From NCBI GenBank assembly GCA_041653935.1, contig JBAZEO010000001.1, positions 744,001 through 808,000 on the forward strand: DNA of 64,000 nt, read 5' to 3'. Source of the stretch: JAYEHL01 sp041653935 (GTDB taxonomy: Bacteria; Chloroflexota; Dehalococcoidia; E44-bin15). Position 1 is the first letter of the stretch. Each line of letters opens with the position of its first letter. A program made the translations under genes and the position numbers. A model generated the notes under the pieces. The model was not told the origin of the DNA, did not search any database, and was given only the letters and a program-made list of their open reading frames with translations. Shown one piece after another: positions 42,833-50,108 of this stretch.

Positions 42833-43567
42833 TCAGGCCGGCTTTAGCCCTTTGATGAACTCATCTATGGCGGCGAAGTAGCTCTCCCCGCCAACGATAT
42901 AGGTGTCGTTATGCATGGCCCCCTTGATGGCGCAGAACTTCTTAGGCTCATGGGCCGCTTTAAAAAGAGTATAACCCGACTCGAAGGGCACGACGTCATC
43001 TTTGTCGCCGTGCAGCACCAGCAGCGGGACATGGACGCGCTTTATTTTGGAATACGAATCATACTTCATACCAAAAGACTTCGTCGGCATTTCGAAGATA
43101 TCGACAAGCGAGGTGAACGTCGACTCCAGGATGAGCCCCATAAACTTGTTCCTGCAGGCCATATCGACAGCGATTGCGCCACCCAGCGACTGCCCGAAGG
43201 CAACGATCTTATCCGCTTCGATGTCCGGGCGCGAGCGCAGGTAGTCGAAAGCCCCGTGCGCATCCCGATATGTTCCGTCTTCGCTAGGCCGGCCCTGGCT
43301 CTTGCCGTAGCCGCGATAGTCAAAGATGAAGATATTGACGTCGATCCTGTCGTGCAGCAGCTTCAGGAGATCCAGACGGTCGCCGATATTGCCGGCGTTG
43401 CCGTGACACCAAAGCATAGTCTCGCGACGGCTGCCGGGCACAAACCATCCGTGAAGTTTCAAAGCATCGGCCATCCTGAAGGTAATATCCTCATACGACA
43501 TACCCAGGTCGCTGGGCTTGCCCAGCAGGTCTTTCTCGGGATAAAAAATAGAGCCTTCCGATTGCAT
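42833..43567 (-). CDS. Alpha/beta hydrolase
   Basis: A 244-residue serine hydrolase of the ABHD13/Bem46-like type. WCHGNAGNIGDR is the oxyanion loop, FDYRGYGKSQG follows, the nucleophile is in AFGQSLGGAIAVD near residue 117, and the acid and His lie in GDKDDVVPF and GAMHNDTY. The ATG at 43567 has AGGTGA (overlapping the DUF89 stop) at good distance, so it is coupled to DUF89. Substrate unknown. Confidence 0.85.
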   Translation of the reverse strand: MQSEGSIFYPEKDLLGKPSDLGMSYEDITFRMADALKLHGWFVPGSRRETMLWCHGNAGNIGDRLDLLKLLHDRIDVNIFIFDYRGYGKSQGRPSEDGTYRDAHGAFDYLRSRPDIEADKIVAFGQSLGGAIAVDMACRNKFMGLILESTFTSLVDIFEMPTKSFGMKYDSYSKIKRVHVPLLVLHGDKDDVVPFESGYTLFKAAHEPKKFCAIKGAMHNDTYIVGGESYFAAIDEFIKGLKPA

Positions 43568-43572
43568 CGCAC

Positions 43573-44412
43573 TCACCTCATTATTGCTACGAAACTATTT
43601 AACGGGACACCCATGGAATCGGCCACCGGCTTGCACTTGGCCATGGAACAGTGCAGCACGTTGCCTTTAGCCGGGAGCTCGGTCAGCCCCTCCCAGTGCC
43701 CCATCCCCTTGGCCAGCACCAGATCGGCAGCGGCGAACTCGCACCTGAACTCCTGCGACGCCGATTCGAATATGACACCAGGTGTAGCCAGTCCGGTGGT
43801 AATTATTTTCCCCAGATCACCGTCGAGACCGGCTTTGCGCAGGTCGTCGCGCGTAGCGTCATTCTGCACAGGCGCTGCCTTGACCACATAGGTCAGAGAT
43901 ACGAACTGCCTGAGCCATTTCACCAGCGGCAGATCGAAGAATATCTCACCCGCGTTATCGGCAAGGAACATCAGCCTCCTTGCTTTAGCAAGCTTGCGCC
44001 CGAACGAAAGGGAATCATCTACTGTAAATGTCATCGGCGACTCGATATCCTTCTGCACCTGCTCCAGGTCTCGGAAGAAATCGATGGCGTTGCCTGCCAG
44101 GGAAAGCGACAGGTATCCCTTGAAATCCTGCGAATAGTTTGACTCTACCTGTGCAGCCAGCTTCCGCGAAAGCTTTATCTCCCGGTCCTTCATATTACGA
44201 TAGGAATCCGGGTTTTTGGTAGTTTCCCTCACGACGCGATGCAGCCTGGTGGCGACATCGATTGTCAGACCATCGGTAGAGAAGTGCCTGTCCAGCACCT
44301 TCATTCCCGCATCGATAGCTTTCACCCTTAGCGCCTCATCGGAAGTAGCAACCTGCGCGGACTGGCGCAGGAGACGAGCGAGGCAGGGACGGCATTCCGG
44401 GATAGCTTTCAT
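43573..44412 (-). CDS. DUF89 (ARMT1-like) damage-control phosphatase
   Basis: A 279-residue metal-dependent phosphatase of the DUF89 family, subgroup with an N-terminal CxxC (IPECRPCLARLLRQ near residue 5). FLADNAGEIFFDLPLV near 152 is the signature with Asp/Asn metal ligands, and ADLVLAKGMGHWEGL near 225 is the second conserved loop. These enzymes remove phosphate from damaged or excess sugar phosphates. The ATG at 44412 is only 6 nt after a TATAAT on the minus strand, so the mRNA is probably leaderless. Confidence 0.85.
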   Translation of the reverse strand: MKAIPECRPCLARLLRQSAQVATSDEALRVKAIDAGMKVLDRHFSTDGLTIDVATRLHRVVRETTKNPDSYRNMKDREIKLSRKLAAQVESNYSQDFKGYLSLSLAGNAIDFFRDLEQVQKDIESPMTFTVDDSLSFGRKLAKARRLMFLADNAGEIFFDLPLVKWLRQFVSLTYVVKAAPVQNDATRDDLRKAGLDGDLGKIITTGLATPGVIFESASQEFRCEFAAADLVLAKGMGHWEGLTELPAKGNVLHCSMAKCKPVADSMGVPLNSFVAIMR

Positions 44413-44418
44413 ATTTTT

Positions 44419-44424
44419 ATTATA
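44419..44424 (-). promoter_or_regulatory. -10 box of the DUF89 gene
   Basis: TATAAT on the minus strand, with TTGCCC 16 bp further upstream. The ATG follows after 6 nt. Confidence 0.6.
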
Positions 44425-44475
44425 CGACAATATTGCCTGCGGGCAACACAAAGCATATACTCAAGAATAAGAGTC

Positions 44476-44516
44476 CGGCCCTCACCCTAGCCCTCTCCCC
44501 TGCGGAGGGAGAGGGG
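44476..44516. repeat. CCTCTC-type palindromic repeat
   Basis: CCCTCACCCTAGCCCTCTCC followed by a CTCCCTCCGCAGGGAG-like palindrome, the inverse of the unit at 407-444. The gap from 44413 to 44769 contains this, the DUF89 promoter and repeat copy 11, and no gene. Confidence 0.55.
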
Positions 44517-44612
44517 AGTGAATAGGCACTCATCTCAGCATTCTCCCGACATTTAGGTCGATGCACTACGACAGCCCTCTACTATGAAATGGCAGAGGTT
44601 AGCTTTTCACAG

Positions 44613-44757
44613 AGGTGCAGGAGAAGCTCCTGCCGGGGGCCCCGCTACTTCAATAAAATAGAAGGGTGTCCCCCAAAATTAAAGTCCCCCAACGTATGGG
44701 GGACTAACAGGGGGTTCGGTTATTGTTTTCCCCTTTCAAGGGGGATTTCAGAGGGTC
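44613..44757 (+). repeat. GCAGGAG element, copy 11 (with internal insert)
   Basis: Standard copy except that about 28 bp (GGCCCCGCTACTTCAATAAA region) replace the middle of the GGGGTTTGGGGG segment. It ends 12 bp before yraN. Confidence 0.75.
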
Positions 44758-44769
44758 TCAATAAATACC

Positions 44770-45141
44770 ATGAACCGCAGAGAAACAGGCGCCATCGCAG
44801 AGAATATCGCCGCCGACTATCTCTCGAAACGCGGCTACAAGATCCGCGAGCGCAACTACCGCACACGTGAGGGCGAGATAGACATCATCGCCGAGAAGGA
44901 CGGTACGCTCGTCTTCTGCGAGGTGCGCGCCAAAACGGGCAAGGCGTTCGGCAGCGCGGAGGAATCGATAACGGAGAGAAAAAAGAAGCGCCTCATCGCG
45001 CTGGCGGAAGCCTACCTGAGCGACAGCGGCGAACAGCCGGACTCCTGCCGCATCGACCTCATAGCGATAAAGCTCGACGCGGACGGCAAGCTGATACGCC
45101 TCAACGTAATAGAGAACGCCACCGGCTGGACGACGACCTGA
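44770..45141 (+). CDS. yraN: UPF0102 (YraN) nuclease-fold protein
   Basis: A 123-residue protein of the Holliday-junction-resolvase-like fold. GAIAENIAADYLSKRGYKI near residue 7, then GEIDIIAEKDGTLVFCEVRAK near 35-55 holds the Asp and Glu-x-Arg/Lys triad of the PD-(D/E)XK fold. The function of YraN is not firmly established. No ribosome site is evident within the repeat-derived leader. rnhB, a common partner, is 2 kb upstream. Confidence 0.9.
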   Translation: MNRRETGAIAENIAADYLSKRGYKIRERNYRTREGEIDIIAEKDGTLVFCEVRAKTGKAFGSAEESITERKKKRLIALAEAYLSDSGEQPDSCRIDLIAIKLDADGKLIRLNVIENATGWTTT

Positions 45142-45198
45142 ATTCGCCTCGACGTCGCCCTGGATTCCGACCTTCACCGGAATGACGCTTTAAAAAAG

Positions 45199-45327
45199 AG
45201 ATGCAGGAGAATCATCTCCTGCCAGGGGTTTGGGGGTGTCCCCCAATTTCCAAAGTCCCCCAACGTATGGGGGACTAACAGGGGGTTCGGATATTGTTTC
45301 CCCCTTTCAAGGGGGACGGCAGGGGGA
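45199..45327 (+). repeat. GCAGGAG element, copy 12
   Basis: Full-length copy with well-preserved hairpins (GCAGGAGAATCATCTCCTGC; GTCCCCCA...TGGGGGAC; CCCCCTTTCAAGGGGG). Confidence 0.8.
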
Positions 45328-45412
45328 CGACCACATACTTTACCATAACTTACTTGCTATTTACCCCTGCACAGCGATGTGCTAAAATTAGCCCTTGGGT
45401 ACATAATAAACC

Positions 45413-45844
45413 ATGCCTGTTTACGAATATTTATGTAAAGATTGCAACCGCCGCGTTAGTGTACTTTTGCGGAAGTTAGATAATAAACCCAAATGCCCTG
45501 TCTGCAAAGGCGATAAACTTGAACGCCGATTCTCACGTTTCTCCGTCCGCGGAACCTACAAGGACGTCTACGAAGATATCCTCGGCGACAACCAGCTAAC
45601 CAAAGGCATGCTCGATAACGATCCGCGCGCCATGGCTGATTGGAACAAGCGCATGATGCGCGGCATGGAGACTGGACACGAGCCGACCGAGTACGACGAG
45701 CATCTGGAGCGCATGGAAAAGGGCGAATGGCCCATGATACCAGGCGTAACCGCTCCCCGTACACCCCATCCTGACAAGATAGAAGCACTGAAGGAAAAGG
45801 CCGAGAGGAAGAAGAAGGACAAGAAAGTCAAGAATGACGAGTAG
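45413..45844 (+). CDS. FmdB-type zinc-ribbon protein, long form 1
   Basis: MPVYEYLCKDCNRRVSVLL and KCPVCKGDKLERRFSRF form the FmdB regulatory-protein zinc ribbon. Most FmdB proteins end at about 70-100 residues. This one continues to 143 with a charged helical tail (EKAERKKKDKKVKNDE). A TTTACC-17-TAAAAT promoter with TG extension lies about 25 bp upstream. No ribosome site is evident. A paralogue follows 5 bp later. DNA or protein binding is inferred. Confidence 0.8.
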   Translation: MPVYEYLCKDCNRRVSVLLRKLDNKPKCPVCKGDKLERRFSRFSVRGTYKDVYEDILGDNQLTKGMLDNDPRAMADWNKRMMRGMETGHEPTEYDEHLERMEKGEWPMIPGVTAPRTPHPDKIEALKEKAERKKKDKKVKNDE

Positions 45845-45849
45845 GGGAT

Positions 45850-46212
45850 ATGCCCATTTACGAATATAGATGTGGAGGATGCAAGAAAAAAGTGAGCGTC
45901 TTCCTTAGAGATACCTCCAAGCAGGCCACCTGCCCGGAGTGCGGGGGCGCCGATCTGAAACGCCTCATATCCCGAGTTGCATATCATAATCAAGCCAGCG
46001 TCTGGACCGAGGAAAAGGGACCACCGCCAGCCATCGGGGATGACAAGTATTACAGCGACCCGCGCAACATCGGAAGATACACTGAGCACCGACTCAAGCA
46101 GCTCGGTATGGACATGCACAGCGACGAGTACAAAAATTGCTTCTCCGAGGTCAACGAAATGATCGAAAAAGCCCGTGACGGTGAGATGCCGGATAAGATC
46201 AAGGATATATAA
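45850..46212 (+). CDS. FmdB-type zinc-ribbon protein, long form 2
   Basis: Paralogue of the preceding gene: MPIYEYRCGGCKKKVSVFL and TCPECGGADLKRLISRV are the ribbon. The tail has a similar helical segment (NIGRYTEHRLKQLGM; EVNEMIEKARDGEMPDKIKD). The length is 120. TAGGGG precedes the ATG. Both proteins share a GxMP(x)xI-like end, suggesting a defined domain of about 60 residues after the ribbon. It lies 7 bp upstream of thiD2-thiE. Confidence 0.8.
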   Translation: MPIYEYRCGGCKKKVSVFLRDTSKQATCPECGGADLKRLISRVAYHNQASVWTEEKGPPPAIGDDKYYSDPRNIGRYTEHRLKQLGMDMHSDEYKNCFSEVNEMIEKARDGEMPDKIKDI

Positions 46213-46219
46213 ATAATCG

Positions 46220-47239
46220 ATGTTTCGCCTTATCGATGCTAATCTTAATCGTCTGAGCGAAGGGTTACGCCTTCTCGAGGACGTGGCCCGATTTATATTA
46301 AACGATGCGGCCTTAAGTTCACGACTGAAGGCCTTACGACACGATCTTCTTTCCAATACGAAATCCTTCCAGAAAACGATTCTATCCGCGCGTGACTCCG
46401 AGGGGGACGTCACCGCTTTCTCCACGGAAAGCATGTCCCGCTCCGACGCAAACGATGTCGTGACCGCTAACGCAAGGAGGGTCACCGAATCGCTCAGGGT
46501 CCTGGAGGAATTCGCCAAGCTCCCCGATATCGGTCTGGACCCCATGAAATTCAAAAGGGCTCGCTTCGCAATATACGAGATCGAGAAGGAACTCAGCGGC
46601 AAGGTATCACGCCGCGGCAAGCGAATAGCAGGCTTATACGTGATAATCGACAGGGAAGCGCTGGGCAGGAAAGACGAGATCGATGCCTGCAGGCAGGCCA
46701 TCCGCGGCGGCGCGAATATCATTCAGCTTCGAGATAAGCTGGAGAATAAATCCCGGATGCTCAACTCCGCAATGAAGCTACAAGAAGCCTGCGCGCCTTC
46801 GGGCGTTCCCTTCATCATGAACGACTCGCTGGATATAGCCCTGGCCTCCGGAGCCGACGGACTTCACCTGGGACAGGATGATCTCCCCGTTTCAGCCGCG
46901 CGACATCTTCTTCCCATCGACAAACTATTAGGATGCTCAACAACTACAGTGAAAGAGGCGCTTAAGGCCGAGGCTGACGGAGCCGACTATATAGCTATCG
47001 GCTCTATCTATCCAACGAAGTCAAAATCAGATATCACCGTGGTCGGGCTGGGCAGGCTGCGGGAAATCCGGGAGGCGGTATCGCTTCCCATCGTCGCCAT
47101 CGGCGGCATCAACGCAGACAACGCCCGAACTGTGATCAACGCCGGCGCAGATGCAATCGCTGTGATCAGCGCGATTTTAGAAAACGACGATGTAGAGCGG
47201 GCCACCCGCAAGATTGCAGAAAGGCTGGAGGCAAGATAG
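46220..47239 (+). CDS. thiE: ThiD2-ThiE fusion: HMP-P kinase and thiamine-phosphate synthase
   Basis: The N-terminal domain (about residues 1-125: FRLIDANLNRLSEGLRLLED, then ANARRVTESLRVLEEFAKLP) is the ThiD2 family, shown elsewhere to phosphorylate HMP-P. The C-terminal ThiE TIM barrel (about 135-339) has IIQLRDK, FIMNDSLDIALASGADGLHL, GCSTTTVKEA, AIGSIYPTKSKSD and IVAIGGINADN, joining HMP-PP and THZ-P to thiamine phosphate. 339 residues. It provides the step before ThiL. No TPP riboswitch is visible upstream. The downstream translin gene starts at the next base. Confidence 0.93.
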   Translation: MFRLIDANLNRLSEGLRLLEDVARFILNDAALSSRLKALRHDLLSNTKSFQKTILSARDSEGDVTAFSTESMSRSDANDVVTANARRVTESLRVLEEFAKLPDIGLDPMKFKRARFAIYEIEKELSGKVSRRGKRIAGLYVIIDREALGRKDEIDACRQAIRGGANIIQLRDKLENKSRMLNSAMKLQEACAPSGVPFIMNDSLDIALASGADGLHLGQDDLPVSAARHLLPIDKLLGCSTTTVKEALKAEADGADYIAIGSIYPTKSKSDITVVGLGRLREIREAVSLPIVAIGGINADNARTVINAGADAIAVISAILENDDVERATRKIAERLEAR

Positions 47240-47881
47240 ATGGGCAAGTTAGCAGTCCACCTTGAAGCAATAGCGGAAAAGGCTCGAGCGGCTTTTTCAG
47301 CGAAAGATATAGCCCGGGAACAGGCTTTGCGGTCATCGCGTGAGGCTATACGTTTCTGTTCTGAAGGCATCCGTGCCGTGCACCGCGGCGAATACGAGGA
47401 TGCCAGAAAGAAACTTAACTCCGCCCGCGACCTGATACAGGAGCTCGAAGAGGTGCTGAAAGACCATCAGGACCTCCTTCACAGCGGCTTCGTTTACAGC
47501 GCCCAGAAGGAATATGCGGAGGGTTGCGCTACTTTATCTATAATCGTAAATGGAACGATCCCCGGCCCCGATGAAATAAAGGTGGATTATGCCGCCTATC
47601 TTAACGGAATTGCGGAAGCGGTGGGCGAGCTGAGGCGCCATGTGCTGGATACGATACGCAAAGGCGAAACAGCCCGCTGCGAAGAGCTTCTTGAGGCCAT
47701 GGATGACATCTACGGCATACTTGTAACCATGGACTTCCCTGATGCCATGACCGGCGGACTACGGCGCACAACCGATTCGACCCGCGGCATCCTGGAGAAG
47801 ACCAGGGGCGATCTGACAGTCGCCTCCAGACAATGGACTCTGGAGAAAAAGTTAGCCAAGTTAGAAGATAAGATTAAATAG
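47240..47881 (+). CDS. Translin-family protein
   Basis: All-helical 213-residue protein resembling archaeal and bacterial translin: REQALRSSREAIRFCSEGIRA near residue 27, and VDYAAYLNGIAEAVGELRRHV near 114-134 corresponds to the conserved DYxxGxAxxxGELRR segment of translin. Translins bind single-stranded nucleic acids, and with TRAX (acidic catalytic residues) cut RNA. Catalytic Glu/Asp are hard to judge by eye. The ATG follows the thiE stop directly, so it is co-transcribed, although no functional link is known. Confidence 0.75.
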   Translation: MGKLAVHLEAIAEKARAAFSAKDIAREQALRSSREAIRFCSEGIRAVHRGEYEDARKKLNSARDLIQELEEVLKDHQDLLHSGFVYSAQKEYAEGCATLSIIVNGTIPGPDEIKVDYAAYLNGIAEAVGELRRHVLDTIRKGETARCEELLEAMDDIYGILVTMDFPDAMTGGLRRTTDSTRGILEKTRGDLTVASRQWTLEKKLAKLEDKIK

Positions 47882-47893
47882 GAGAGAACCCGT

Positions 47894-49936
47894 ATGGATC
47901 CAATTTACTATGCGGTGATAGCTGGCGTGCTGGGAGCAGTCTTGGCCGGCTTCCTGGCGTTCAACGTGCTCAAGCAGGACAAGGGCACGGCGAGGATGCA
48001 AGAGATCTCAGCCGCGGTCAAGGAGGGGGCGCTCGCCTTCCTCAGACGCGAGTATATGATACTGGCAATTTTCATTGCCGTTATAGCCATCGTGCTGGGT
48101 GTTATACCAAAATTAGGCGGATGGGTTTCACTAGCTTTTGTTTTTGGAGCGGTTTGCTCGGCATCGGCCGGCTTCGTCGGCATGAACATGGCCATCCGCG
48201 CCAACGCCCGCACCGCGGCGGCGGCACAGAAGAGCCTGAACCAGGGTCTCAAGGTAGCCTTCCGCTCTGGCGCTGTCATGGGCTTAGGCGTAGTATGCAT
48301 CGGTATACTGGGCTTGAGCATCCTTTATTTTGCTTTTCATTTAGATTCAGCTGATTTCATAAGAATCGTGCCCGGATATGGCATGGGCGCATCGCTTGTG
48401 GCCATCTTCGCCAGAGCCGGAGGCGGCATATTTACCAAGGCAGCAGATACGGGCGCCGACCTCGTGGGCAAGGTGGAGCAGGGCATCCCCGAAGACGACC
48501 CGCGCAACGCCGCCGTTATCGCCGACTTCGTGGGCGATAACGTGGGCGACGTGGCCGGCATGGGCGCCGACCTCTTTGAATCATACGTGGACTCGATAAT
48601 CGCGACAATTACCCTTAGCATGATAGCGTTTATAGCTGTCGGCTCGGCAGACAACCTGGTTCCCAGCGAAGCTGTAGCCTGGCAGCTGCCGATGATGATC
48701 GCCGCGGGCGGCATCATCGCCTCAATCATCGGAGTGTTCCTGGTCAAGGTAGGCAACAAACCGGAGATGAAAGCCCTGCTCATGGCGCTCAGGCGCGGCA
48801 CTCTGGGCGCTTCGATACTTACTGCAGTCTTCTCCGCCCTCGCGGTGTGGGGACTCAAGGCCGACTGGGGCGTGCTGTGGGCTATACTCGTTGGCCTGGT
48901 AGCGGGAGTACTCATCGGAGAGAGCACCAACTACTTCACGTCATACAGCTTTGGACCAACGCGAAACATCGCAAAGGCGTCTCAAACAGGAGCCGGCACC
49001 AACATCATCAGCGGCTTTGCCAACGGGCTTATGAGCACGCTGCCCCCTGTAATTATAGTCGTAGTTGCGATCATCGTAGCTCACCGCTTCGCCGACATGT
49101 ACGGCATAGCTATCGCCGGCATTGGAATGCTTTCCACCCTTGGCATCACATTAGCTACCGATGCCTACGGTCCCGTGGCCGACAACGCCGGCGGTATTGT
49201 AGAAATGTCGGATGTGCCCAAGGAGATACGCGAGCGCACCGACGCGCTTGACTCGCTGGGCAACACAACAGCTGCGACCGGCAAGGGATTCGCCATCGGC
49301 TCCGCCGGGCTCACAGCACTGGCATTGCTTCTCTCATATTGCCAGGCGGTAAACCTAGAAACTATAGACATGCTCGACCCCCTGGTGATCTCGGGCATAC
49401 TGCTGGGAGCACTGCTGCCAGCTCTCTTCTGCGCCCTCACGCTACAGGCTGTGGGAAGAGCAGCGTTCTCCATCATCAACGAGGTGCGCCGCCAGTTCAG
49501 GGAGATAAAGGGCATCATGACAGGCGAGGGCAAACCTGAATATGGCAAGTGCGTAGATATCAGCACGCGCGCCGCACTCAAAGAAATGATAGCCCCAGGT
49601 ATAATGACAGTAATAGCCCCGATAATAGTAGGCTTTGTCCTTGGGGCGCAAGCGCTCGGCGGATTCCTCATCGGGGCTACCGTCACAGGTTTCATGCTGG
49701 CAGTGATCATGTCCAACGCCGGCGGCTCATGGGATAACGCCAAGAAATACATAGAGAGCGGTCAGTACGGCGGAAAACGCTCCGACCCGCATAAGGCGGC
49801 CGTGGTAGGCGACACCGTGGGCGATCCATTCAAAGACACGTCAGGCCCGTCACTGAACATCATGATCAAGCTCATGTCCATCATCTCGCTGGTGCTTGCG
49901 CCGGCAATTTTAAGCGTAGGTGGACTGATAGATTAA
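47894..49936 (+). CDS. hppA: Membrane pyrophosphatase, K+-dependent type
   Basis: Ion pump driven by PPi hydrolysis, 680 residues and about 16 membrane helices. The catalytic segment GADLVGKVEQGIPEDDPRNA and DFVGDNVGDVAGMGADLFES carry the acidic metal ligands, and GDTVGDPFKDTSGPSLNI the C-terminal set. GNTTAATGKG near residue 457-466 has Ala and Gly where K+-dependent enzymes have them. K+-dependent enzymes pump Na+ or H+. The FES Glu fits the Na+ type, but this cannot be settled by eye. A second PPase follows. Confidence 0.93.
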   Translation: MDPIYYAVIAGVLGAVLAGFLAFNVLKQDKGTARMQEISAAVKEGALAFLRREYMILAIFIAVIAIVLGVIPKLGGWVSLAFVFGAVCSASAGFVGMNMAIRANARTAAAAQKSLNQGLKVAFRSGAVMGLGVVCIGILGLSILYFAFHLDSADFIRIVPGYGMGASLVAIFARAGGGIFTKAADTGADLVGKVEQGIPEDDPRNAAVIADFVGDNVGDVAGMGADLFESYVDSIIATITLSMIAFIAVGSADNLVPSEAVAWQLPMMIAAGGIIASIIGVFLVKVGNKPEMKALLMALRRGTLGASILTAVFSALAVWGLKADWGVLWAILVGLVAGVLIGESTNYFTSYSFGPTRNIAKASQTGAGTNIISGFANGLMSTLPPVIIVVVAIIVAHRFADMYGIAIAGIGMLSTLGITLATDAYGPVADNAGGIVEMSDVPKEIRERTDALDSLGNTTAATGKGFAIGSAGLTALALLLSYCQAVNLETIDMLDPLVISGILLGALLPALFCALTLQAVGRAAFSIINEVRRQFREIKGIMTGEGKPEYGKCVDISTRAALKEMIAPGIMTVIAPIIVGFVLGAQALGGFLIGATVTGFMLAVIMSNAGGSWDNAKKYIESGQYGGKRSDPHKAAVVGDTVGDPFKDTSGPSLNIMIKLMSIISLVLAPAILSVGGLID

Positions 49937-50108
49937 CTCAGAGTGATATATCTTCTCTCATTTGGGAAGATAATAAATACAAATCATAATAGTATCACTA
50001 AATGGAAGGAGGGCTTTATAGAGTCGATAAGTAGAATTGTTGGTCTGACATACAGACAAAGCCAACATATACAAATATTAAAACATATGAAGGGAGGTTC
50101 ACAAAAGA

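Noticed and set aside
45328..45412. TPP riboswitch upstream of the FmdB-thiE run
   Set aside because: No CUGAGA/GACCUGA-type elements are found, and the leader is short.
45568..46722. Open frame of 384 codons antisense to the FmdB genes and thiE
   Set aside because: Overlaps three genes with clear family motifs. The translation is Ser-rich shadow sequence.
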